Shown: positions 49,678 through 58,137 of the stretch, one piece after another
Position numbering within the stretch: the first letter of the stretch is position 1
Layout: the number at the start of each line of letters is the position of its first letter
NCBI GenBank assembly: GCA_035578155.1
Contig: JAPWDM010000015.1
Span: forward strand, 5,398,501-5,462,500
Direction of reading: 5' to 3'
Source of the DNA: Brachynemurus nebulosus
Taxonomy: Eukaryota; Arthropoda; Insecta; Neuroptera; Myrmeleontidae
DNA length: 64,000 nt
Program-made: the position numbers and the translations under genes
Notes under the pieces: generated by a model
Seen by the model: the letters and a program-made list of their open reading frames with translations, nothing else
Databases searched by the model: none
Told to the model about the DNA's origin: nothing

Positions 49678-51554
49678 ATGAATTTGGTGCTATTACCAAT
49701 AATCCTTCTCACGATTCACTATACCGCCGCGTTAATCGCTTATGACTGCCGAGGGCCAACCACTAATATTACCGTTATTTCCATACGGGATGTAGCAGCG
49801 TGACCAAATCCAAGTGATGACTACCAAGAAGAAACTCGTCGGGTGCAAATTATCCAAAAACCGGAACTATCCAAAGTCAAAGTAGAAACATGTTTGATTG
49901 AAGTCACAAGGTTGATCCAAAAATGCGGAATGTTCAGTCACGTTTCAGCAGTAACTTCTGAATTACGTACTTACATCAAGTCCATTGGTGCAGAAGAATT
50001 TCGAAATATACACCGATATCACAGTTACCGAAATGATGGGTACACTATCGAAAACTTTCGTGGTAACTCTACTACTACAGCAGCTATCACATTGGCGGGA
50101 TCAACTTCAATAGATGGAACATGTTCGGGTGGAGTCTACGTGGAAGACGGAATTACTTGGGAAGGAGTTATAGTCAGTGCAACCTTAAAAATTAAATTAC
50201 ATGACTACCTAGCCGTTGATAAACTGGATGCCAATGAAATTGTCTTGTTCGGAGGGGTTACATGTGTGTATACTACCGGCTATTGTATGGATACAGAAAT
50301 TGGAGAGTCAATATGGGACAGAGGAACTCATAATGGATGTTCAAAGGGCGAGTATGACATCGTTTACGAAGGAAGTGGAAACTCCATCACCACTAATAAA
50401 ACAGATCTGTTCTCTGACTCGAGATACTTTGTTGTCGAACAAGAAGATAAGGTTTTGCGTTAACTTTGGTCGGGAAGTCACATATATGTTTTCAAGAAGC
50501 TTGGGTCACGGAATACCCAAAACTGTTGGTGCTAGAAGAAAAAGAATACGGATTTCCATTTCGAAAAGACTCCTTAAACTCACACAATACTGACTTGTTA
50601 ATGTATGTTAACACCAAGTTTATGTATATCGAACAATCATATAAGCGATCTTTACACAGAGTTTATGTTAACATGGTGCATAGAAGATGCCTGCTCCACC
50701 GTGAAATACTTAAAAACCGTATGTTGATAGCGCCATTATCGACCAACGCAGTGAGCATATTATTGAAAAACCATCCGGGATATGTCGGCAGAGTACTTGG
50801 TGAAGTTATTTACATCATGCAGTGCATACCTCGTATTGTAGAAATTTGTCGAACAACAGAATGCTTCAATGAGTTACCTGTCGTAATCGACAATGAAACC
50901 TTATATATGGCACCTATTACGCATGTATTGCAAGAACACGGCGAACAAGTGGATTGTTCACATGTGACACCACCATTATACAAAATTGACAATCAATGGG
51001 TCGGACTTACACCATTACCTCGAATAAATTCGGAACCGGAAATATTGGAACCTGCTGACGAACCTAAACTCAAATTTCAACCAATTCGTAGACTAAGTGC
51101 GGGTGGAATATACACCAACGACGAAATTCGTGAAGCTCAACAAAGTCTCATATTTGGAGCCGAAAGGCAAGCAGTGTCAACTATATTGACCAGGAAAATA
51201 ACTGGACGAGCAACCGATCCTCAAGGGTACACCACAATTAAATTATTCAACGAAGCGGAGTTCGAGCAATTAGCGCATAATACTGTAAAGCAATTGTGGG
51301 GCTGGTTTACGGACTTAGGAATCCTTACATCCGGGTTGTTTGGGATATACGTAATCTTTCGAACTGTAAAATACATTATTGGAACTATGTTAAATGCTAT
51401 TTCCTTATATCATACGTTTGGATGGAGCTACAACCTGTTTGCAAGTTTATGGAACACATTGGCGACATGGGTGATTTACCGAGAAACTAGCCGAGCAACA
51501 CAGGAAAAGCTGGGTACCGATAAAGATGACGAGAAGAATGTTGAGGAGCAATAA
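49678..51554 (+). pseudogene. env: Chuvirus-like envelope glycoprotein gene, broken
   Basis: Starts with a clear signal peptide (MNLVLLPIILLTIHYTAAL). A Cys-rich ectodomain follows, with spaced blocks such as CRGPTTNITVISI, RLIQKCGMFSHVSAV and ITLAGSTSIDGTCSGG. Near the C-terminus a hydrophobic segment (LGILTSGLFGIYVIFR, about 51315-51365) fits a membrane anchor before a short tail. This pattern is that of glycoproteins shared by chuviruses and some insect LTR elements, not that of the F-like env at 19.5 kb. Breaks: TGA at 49801, TAA at 50461, and two frame changes between 50455 and 50520. The family call rests on pattern recognition and needs a profile search. Confidence 0.6.
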
Positions 51555-51711
51555 AAGAAGGATATCGACGACAAACAGTGTAAAGAGAGTGTCAACGAAT
51601 CAGGTGAAACCGGGAAACCGCGCCCCTCACCCTATTCAAATGTCGTAATACAGTTAAAAGATATCTAAATAAAATTGGTAGATAAAGTGAAAAAAAGAAA
51701 AATGGAACATA

Positions 51712-53297
51712 CAGTCCCGGTCATTAGAATAGAACCAGTTCAAAAATAATATGATTCATTCTATTATGAAAAGATAAAAATGTTCTATGTTTATATGTAA
51801 GTTGCCTTCCTGGGAAGGAACGAAAGGTAATATAAACATCGTCGTATTCACTTGTTTAGAGATAATTTTTTTTCAAGTCGTGTTGTTACTAGTTGAACAT
51901 GTGGCCACTTGAATAGAACCGATCAGTTTTTGTTGAGCTTCTTTAGTGAATATATCTACCGTGTTACTCAAAATATTGTGTTACTGAGTATTTGAGATCA
52001 ATTAATAAATCTATATAAGATATAGTGTAAAGTATCTCAATTTAAATGGGTCGTGGAAAGGAGTTAACTTACGAAGAAATGATTAAGATTAAAACGTTAA
52101 GGGAAGAACAGTATTCAATACGTGAAATAGCTCGGCGACTGGGTAGATCGCATCATGTAGTCATGAAATATCTAGAAGACCCAGAAAATTATGGAAAACG
52201 ATATAAAGGTAGAACGAAACGGGCCACAACAGAACGAGAAAGACGACGAATACTTCCTGAAGCATCGAATTCTGCACTTTCTGCGAGACAAATAGCTCTC
52301 AAGGTTGGAACGCAAGCATCCGTACGTACTGTAAGACGCATTATAAACCAATGCCCATCGTTAAAACGCCTTAAAGTGAAAAAACGACCTGCTTTAAACA
52401 AAGAACATTACTCTTTACGTTTGGAATTTGCACGACAGCATATGACATGGAAGTCTGAGTGGCATCAAGTCATATTTACGGATGAAAAAAAATTTAATTT
52501 AGATAGTCCAGATGGATACACTTATTATTTTCATGATCTCAGAAAAGAAGAACAATATTTGTCTCGTCGTCACAGTACTTTAGGAAGTGTTCTGGTCTGG
52601 GGCGCTATTAGCTATAAAGGTGTGTTAGATTTAGTTGAACTGAAAGGTAAACAAAATGCTGCAAAGTATATTGAATTGTTAGAACGACAAAAAAAAACAT
52701 AAAATCAAAGGTGGTAGGTCGGAACTACATTTTTCAACACGATAACGCGTCTATTCATTCAGCAATGCTTGTTAAAGATTGGTTGAAAAAAAATAATATT
52801 AAAACTCTTGAGTGGCCTTCTCGATCACCAGACCTCAATATTATAGAAAATGTATGGGGATGGTTAACGAGAAGATTGTATGCAGGTGGACGCCAATACG
52901 ATAATAAAGAAGCACTGAAAACAGCGTTAATGAAAGAATGGTCAACAATACCTCAAAATTACATTCAAAAATTATACGACTCAATGCCTAGTCGATTGTT
53001 TGAAGTAATTAGAAACAATGGAAAAAATACTAAATATTAATATAATTTTCAGAGTCTCTTAATTATTTTATTAAAAAAATTAACTATTGGTTCTATTCAT
53101 GTGTCCTAGAAAATTAACTGTATTTTTATTTAACATTGCTCATATAAAAAATAATATTTAAATTAATATCTAATAATGTAATATTTAAATAGTCATACAT
53201 GTAAGTAATAAAAACTTAAAAGATCAGAATTTATTAATTTATAGTTTCTCTAATATCCGTATTAATGTTAATGGTTCTATTCAAGTGGCCGGGACTG
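51712..53297 (+). mobile_element. Tc1/Tc3-like transposon, 1586 bp
   Basis: TA flanks both ends (51710-51711, 53298-53299). Inverted ends CAGTCCCGGTCATTAGAATA and TATTCAAGTGGCCGGGACTG; TATGTAAG-like and TTCTATT words recur subterminally. It lies in Gypsy-2 between env and the 3' LTR. Confidence 0.9.
52046..53040 (+). pseudogene. Tc1/Tc3-like transposase, one frameshift
   Basis: N-terminal helix-turn-helix pair (MGRGKELTYEEMIKIKTLRE, then SIREIARRLGRSHHVVMKYL) as in Tc3. The catalytic core has VIFTDEKKFNLDSPDGY (first Asp), FQHDNASIHSA (second Asp) and SPDLNIIENVWGWL (third acidic residue). The frame breaks near 52700 in an A-run (AAAAAAA), moving from one frame to another. Otherwise about 330 residues are complete, normal for Tc3. 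In life it moves TA-flanked elements. Confidence 0.88.
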
Positions 53298-53299
53298 TA

Positions 53300-53735
53300 T
53301 AAAACCATATAATAAGTATAATTATAATAATAGTGTTATAGTGCCAAATAGATAAATAAAGTTTGAAAAAAAAATTTAATGCATAATATGATTAATAGTA
53401 AAAGGAAAATTAACCTTAGGTTAAGGATTACCAATGGACATTATTATAGAAGACTCTAAGAATTTTAATTATGAGTGAAGTTAATATAAAAAAAAATTCT
53501 TTATTACTCAAATATCTACATTTTTTTTATTCCAATATCTACAACCTGTATAACCTTATATTAATTAAGATAGATTAGGTTAGTAATGTAGCCGGATAGG
53601 AGTAGTTTAGGGTAGATTTAAGAAATACAATGAGAGAGAAATAGCTACGGGATCTTAACAAAATTAATTTTTTTTAAAGTAACGAAAAGGCTGATTGCTC
53701 TGTAAAGCAATCATATTTTTCATAGGGAGGGATAT
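53300..53735 (+). other. Gypsy-2 3' region and polypurine tract
   Basis: No gene. AGGGAGGGAT at 53725-53734 directly precedes the 3' LTR and is the likely polypurine tract. Confidence 0.7.
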
Positions 53736-54329
53736 TGTTACGAATCAACTAGTAAAGGGGTATTGCATAACGTTCGCCAAACGCTAATACCATATCGCAT
53801 GTATGAATGCATTTAGAATCTACATATTGCAGTATCAAAAATTGATAAGAAATATATAGAGATTTTTGGCCTTGAATGTAGCGAGACTGATGCAATACTT
53901 CTTGGGAGTTCGTTAAGTAGAGTCGGGGTGTGTCTGTGATTGAGTATACATCGTAATTGGGTTTTTTGTGTTTAATTATTAAATTATAAATTTTGGGTAA
54001 ATTGTGAAAAGTGAATATTAGATTCAAGTAATACAGTGTAGTGCTAAATTGGAACCAATCAAGGCGTCAAGGTAGGATTTTTGGTTGTATCTATTCCTCT
54101 CTCGAACCATAAATTTTGAACTTAACTTTTGTATTCTTATTTTATTTTTCTGTTATCTTTTTCTTTTATTATTTCAATAAATATTACTTATATTTTGACG
54201 GGGGTTGTTTTCATTTATTACAAATCCGTACATACCCCTTCTAAGAAGCAGCCCACATCTCCAAAAGGACCCACACGCTACCGCATCTCAAAACGGGAAG
54301 TCTAATTCCATCAAGACGTCCGATTAACA
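53736..54329 (+). repeat. 3' LTR of Gypsy-2
   Basis: 594 bp, same length as the 5' LTR and nearly identical (for example GAATCAACT here against GAATCGACT, CATCTCC against CATCTTC). Confidence 0.92.
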
Positions 54330-54735
54330 ATGGTGGCAGCGCTCGAGATGCTAATTTTAGAAAATTTTTCCAAAAAAATTGAATAATAAAATCTTTCTGT
54401 GTTAAAAATGGGTATTGTTTCTTGAAGGGTGGTGTACTAATTTGATATTGGGGTTGAATTTTACAGGTGTAGGGATAAAAAGAAAATAATTATACATATT
54501 ATATTTCCAAAATATAGTTTAGGGCACAAATTTAATAGACGAATAATTAATTTTTTTAACAATAGCGTTTAAAAATGCAAAGACGCGTTACTTTGAATCA
54601 TTGAACAGTTACAATTATTAATCTAAGAAATTTTATCAGTAATTTTTGTAGAAGCAGCCCACATCTCCAAAAGGACCCACACGCTACCGCATCTCAAAAC
54701 GGGAAGTCTAATTCCATCAAGACGTCCGATTAACA
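54330..54735 (+). repeat. Second leader copy and 85-bp LTR end after the 3' LTR
   Basis: 54330-54650 repeats the first ~321 bp of the leader (36574-36895). 54651-54735 repeats the last 85 bp of the LTR (as 54245-54329). The joint lies at GTAGA, shared by both partners. The TTGA duplication follows directly, so this is a true part of the inserted element: the remains of a second, internally deleted unit. Confidence 0.88.
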
Positions 54736-55138
54736 TTGACTATAATAAATATATGGGCGCAATTGATAGAACTGGGTAACGATTCTTGAAAAATGAATTA
54801 AAGTGAAGTGGAATAGAATGAAATAGCTGAGAACGGAACCAAAGGAAATATATTTTTATAAGTTGGTAGGTATACATTATTGTGATAATGGGTACTCTAT
54901 CGACGAAATTGATTACTAATAAGAGGAGGTATTATTTATGGTACACAGTTTTCATTTCCGGTTACATATTATGTGGAATTTAAAAAATAAAATTTACAAA
55001 CATGCATCATTTGATTGCCATCTTTCGCCCATTCCGTTTACGTTCGTTGTGATTTTTGAGTAGCTAGTTGTGTTTTATATTAACTGTTTTAATTTTTTGC
55101 TTTTTTTCTTGTAGAATATTGTTATATATATATATATT

Positions 55139-55765
55139 AGGGTGGCGCAAAAAAACCACATATTTTTATTTTTTTTGTCTCATAGGAAAAAAAATTAATT
55201 TAGCTCGCTTTAAGAATGCTCACCAAAAATTAGCTCGATAAAAAATTTTTTAAGGGTCGCTCAAACCTTTTTAAAATTTGAAAATGGGCCAAAAATCGAT
55301 TTTTGTTTTTCATAAAATTTTTTTTCTCATAACTGCATATGTTTGTACATTGAATAATAAAAAATTCCTCCAAATTTTAACTCAAAAAATTAATAATAAA
55401 AGGCTGCTCAGGATTTTAAAGTCAAAATATTTAATGTTTTTTAGTGGTGCTAAAAAATATTAAATATTTTGACTTGAAAAATTTTCAGAACTCTTAAGCG
55501 ACCCTTTATTGTCAATTTTTTTTAATTAAAATTTGGAGGAATTTTTTATTATTCAATGTACAAACATATGCAGGGATGAGAAAAACAATTTGATGAAAAA
55601 CAAAAATCGATTTTTGGCCCATTTTCAAATTTTAAAAAGGTTTGAGCGACCCTTAAAAATTTTTTTATCGAGCTAATTTTTGGTGAGCATTCTTAAATCG
55701 AGCTAAATTAACTTTTTTTCCTATGAGAAAAAGAAACGAAAAATATATGGTTTTTTTGCGCCACC

Positions 55766-55767
<2 letters not shown>
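55139..55767. mobile_element. 629-bp palindromic mariner-like MITE
   Basis: AGGGTGGCGCAAAAAAACCA at the left and the reverse at the right, with TA repeats outside. The two halves are near-perfect reverse complements (ATGGGCCAAAAATCGATTTT at 55284 against AAAATCGATTTTTGGCCCAT at 55602); the fold centre is at about 55447. No coding capacity. Confidence 0.85.

Positions 55768-55835
<68 letters not shown>
55768..55835. repeat. (TA)n microsatellite
   Basis: About 68 bp of TA, with a shorter TA run on the other side of the MITE (55122-55136). It is the original loop of the foldback element. Confidence 0.95.
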
Positions 55836-55839
<4 letters not shown>

Positions 55840-56170
55840 ATACGTCCTCTTACTAGTAATCAGTTTCGTTGATAGAGTACCCATCATCACAACAATGTAT
55901 ACCTACCAACTTATAAAAATATATTTCCTTTGGTTCCGTTCTCAGCTATTTCATTCCATTCCACTTCACTTTAATTCACTTTTCAAGAATCGGTACCCTG
56001 ATATGCTATTACGAAGCATAGGTTGTTTACGGAAACTAACAAAATGGTACAAGTAAGTAGGTTTCCATATAATTGATATACTTTTATTGAACGCTCACGC
56101 ACTCTTTCACAATAGTACCGTTAGCAGATTGTCAGCTTACAATTTTACAGCAATTGTTTGCAAAATGTAA

Positions 56171-56506
56171 AAAAATATCTGTGCCAGAATCTCGACCATC
56201 GATATCTAGAGGGTAGACTCTACGTGATTTTTTTTTACAGAAGCCTTTAAAATCAAACATTTTTAATATGCAATATGCTAACATTTACCTACTTCTGTAG
56301 CAATACAAATTTGAAATGAAAGTTTTAACAAGAAAAAATAATATTTATCTTATTTTTAGAAGAATGAACGTTTGTTCGTATTAACAGCAAGTAGACACTA
56401 TCTACGTAAGGAAAAATATAATGTTCAGTATAATTTTGAATTTGAAATGGTTAATTATTGTTAATAGTAGGTAGACTGAGTCGTTACGACAGCACGTATG
56501 TACGAC
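56171..56506. other. AT-rich sequence, likely piggyBac 3' end
   Basis: No gene. GTAGACTCTACGTGA, GTAGACACTATCTACGTA and GTAGGTAGACTGAGTC are short related words (56212-56480), possibly transposase-binding repeats. TTAA occurs near 56451 and 56460. Confidence 0.35.
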
Positions 56507-56680
56507 GGCACACTGCGCGTCAAAAGTATAGACCCCCATAATAAGTAACCGATTAATTTTGTGTCGTACTGTACTTGGCTTATCAGACTTCCGCCGACTA
56601 ATTGGTCTGTAGCTATTTTTAGATATCTGTCTGTGTGTGATAAGCCTTTCCTGTTTGTTCAGTCATATTATAGTTAATTG
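56507..56680 (+). repeat. 174-bp dispersed repeat (inverted partner at 22972-23144)
   Basis: Begins GGCACACTGCGCGTCAAAAG; see the partner entry. Here it stands directly upstream of the promoter and the two-domain reading frame, as the left end of an element would. Confidence 0.75.
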
Positions 56681-56699
56681 GTCTGTGCGTGGGTGTTTT

Positions 56700-56973
56700 A
56701 TGCTCATTAAAATTAAATGAACTTTGATCTCATTAAAATTAATTGGATAGTTTTCTGGACTTTGAGCTCGTTAAAGTTAATTGGGTAGTTATTTTGGATT
56801 TTGAGCTGATTAAAAAAAAATTGGTGCCGATAACCCCTTCCCGACTTCGGAATTGTGATATCATAGTCATTTTTAGAAAACCCCCACCAAATTTCATGAG
56901 TGTATAAAAGCTGTGAGTAAAAAATTCGATAGCACAGCAAGTGCCGAGCAAGCAGCGAGATTTTACTCTAACA
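56700..56973 (+). promoter_or_regulatory. 39-bp tandem repeats and TATA promoter
   Basis: TTTGAGCTCGTTAAAGTTAA-type units start near 56728, 56767 and 56806 with 39-bp spacing. TATAAAA lies at 56903-56909, and the ATG of the next reading frame at 56974. A start site about 25-30 bp after the TATA box would leave a leader of about 40 bases. Confidence 0.5.
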
Positions 56974-57699
56974 ATGGAAAAATATCAACAACTTAGAGTT
57001 ACAAGAGTTTAATTAAAGACAACGAGCTTAAAGAGGGAGAAAAATATAAAATTTGTGGTTTTCGACGTGTGAAGACAATGTTTGGTGAGCGAATTGTTGT
57101 GGAATTGGAAACGCATTTGTTGTTTTTACCGGCCAGATTCAACCGATTAACGGACGAGGATTTAAAGGAAATTCAAGAAGAGAAGCTTGCAATCACTAGC
57201 CGCGGCAAGATTGCCGTAAATTCTTTCGACATTGATTTAGTTTCTGGCGAATAGAGTACTAGCAGCAGTAGCAGCAATGAACCACCAGCAATCGGATGAG
57301 GGTTACATATCCCAAACATGTTATAATCGAACATGCGATGGTGTTAATCATGAATGAATCAATTTCGGATTCAGTCAACCAAGTTATTCGACTGATTTCC
57401 ATTGTGACACACAACCATCAGCTGATTTACTTCTAGAGAAATTAAATACACTGGGTGCTGGAGTTTAGAAAACAAGAAAACCATTCAGGAATCTATCAAC
57501 TTTAACGCCAGGTGTACCAATCAAAATTCTTAATGCGAGAAGAATAAAACATGGTTCGGCTATTATTGTTGAATTTGAATCATTTAAAATATATTTACCT
57601 AGACGTTTTACTAATAATTTAAATGACTTAGAAATTAATAAACTCTGTAAATATTATTTAATTTATGGGAATCAAAAATGCATTGAATTTGTAGCATAA
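56974..57699 (+). pseudogene. Decayed gene with two related small beta-rich (OB-like) domains
   Basis: Starts MEKYQQLRVTRV, then a frame change into LKEGEKYKICGFRRVKTMFG, ERIVVELETHLLFLPARF and SFDIDLVSGE (to 57254). A Ser-rich linker and about 60 poorly conserved codons follow, with TGA at 57355 and TAG at 57466. A second domain reads LTPGVPIKILNARRIKHGSA, IIVEFESFKIYLPRRF and CIEFVA (stop 57697). Both share the pattern L..G..YKI...RR.K...G..I.VE......LP.RF, so they are duplicated domains. Short alternating strands suggest an OB-like nucleic-acid-binding barrel; this is inference. I do not recognise the family with certainty. Breaks show it is a pseudogene. Confidence 0.5.
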
Positions 57700-57933
57700 A
57701 AAGATATTTATAATAAATGAAAAAAAAAAAAAAACATACATTGTGTGTGTGTAATTATTTTTTATCATCCTTAACAAATTAATATACGAACATCCCCCAT
57801 ATTATGATAGCGGCAAAAGTTTGTGAAAAAATGTTAATGGGTGAGAGATATCGGCTAATTTTAAGTAATTATAACAACGGAAAAAAAACTGATTAGTTTA
57901 GCCATCGTTAAAAGATAAGGCCTAAAATCATAT

Positions 57934-58137
57934 GTCGCTTGTGTTTTGTTTAATAAAAATTCAGTCATTCATAAAATAGCAGTCAAACATCCAAGAATGA
58001 AAACAAGTAACAATAAGCAGGTCGGAAATTGGTGGTTTTGTCCGTTTAATAAAAGTCACCAAGTCTTGAAGGAGCGGTCATGGCGACACTATATCAAATG
58101 TAAAAAAGCATTTGTGGAGAAAAACCCTGTAATATAA
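57934..58137 (+). pseudogene. GTSF1/U11-48K-like CHHC zinc-finger reading frame, partial
   Basis: After a degenerate first unit (CVLFNKNSVIH) the frame reads KHPRMKTSNNK, then CPFNKSHQVLKERSWRHYIK and C. That gives the C-x5-H-x9-H-x3-C spacing of CHHC fingers. Two such fingers in tandem separated by an HP word are typical of GTSF1/Asterix-type proteins, which bind RNA and act with Piwi in transposon silencing; similar fingers occur in U11-48K and in some retroelement proteins. No start codon is in frame and the first finger lacks its second His/Cys pair, so it is a fragment. It lies 235 bp after the two-domain frame, same strand. Confidence 0.5.

Larger units (their letters stand above)
35980..54735 (+). 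mobile_element. Ty3/Gypsy retrotransposon with env (Gypsy-2), nested host of three DNA transposons
   Basis: Flanked by TTGA on both sides (35976-35979 and 54736-54739), a 4-bp target duplication. LTRs of 594 bp lie at 35980-36573 and 53736-54329 and begin TGTTACGAAT, end GATTAACA. Gag, pol and a chuvirus-like env follow in order. hAT, Merlin and Tc1/Tc3 elements interrupt gag, pol and the region after env. The right end carries an extra leader and partial LTR (54330-54735). LTRs differ at only a few positions, so insertion was recent compared with the piggyBac it entered. Confidence 0.92.
54773..55997. mobile_element. Foldback element (1.2 kb) inside piggyBac
   Basis: Inverted arms of about 155 bp: 54773-54930 (GGTAACGATTCTTGAAAA onward) and 55842-55997 (ending TTTTCAAGAATCGGTACC). 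CTG flanks both sides. Removing it joins DRT to DMLLRS of the transposase. Its centre holds a (TA)n tract into which the 55139-55767 MITE went. 54931-55130 is unique sequence without a gene. Confidence 0.75.
34535..56170 (+). pseudogene. piggyBac-like transposase gene in four pieces
   Basis: Piece 1 (34535-35614): acidic N-terminus (EFSDDDFFDF), then FEYFSNIDIITKIVNETNKY, a TAA at 35041, and LCIDKSLIPFQGRL, the region of the first catalytic Asp. The next Asp is in LLIDNWYTSPHLF. Piece 2 (35892-35979): MLSTVHEEAVAPESADEET and KPTCILD. Piece 3 (54736-54772): DYNKYMGAIDRTG. Piece 4 (55998-56170): DMLLRSIGCLRKLTKWYK and FHIIDILLLNAHALF. These are in the order of a piggyBac DDD transposase. The three gaps hold a 277-bp MITE, Gypsy-2 and a foldback element. 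Removing each with its duplication restores reading order (CIL-DYNKYM across Gypsy-2). Other stops and frameshifts show it was already dying. No terminal repeats were assigned. Confidence 0.82.

Noticed and set aside
53749..54027. 92-codon frame on the minus strand of both Gypsy-2 LTRs
   Set aside because: Present in both LTR copies because they are repeats; no motif.
22972..56680. One 33-kb Polinton-like element bounded by the inverted 174-bp pair
   Set aside because: The repeats point outward from each other's interior in a way that fits two insertions; no pPolB, integrase, capsid or ATPase gene lies between them outside the recognised elements.
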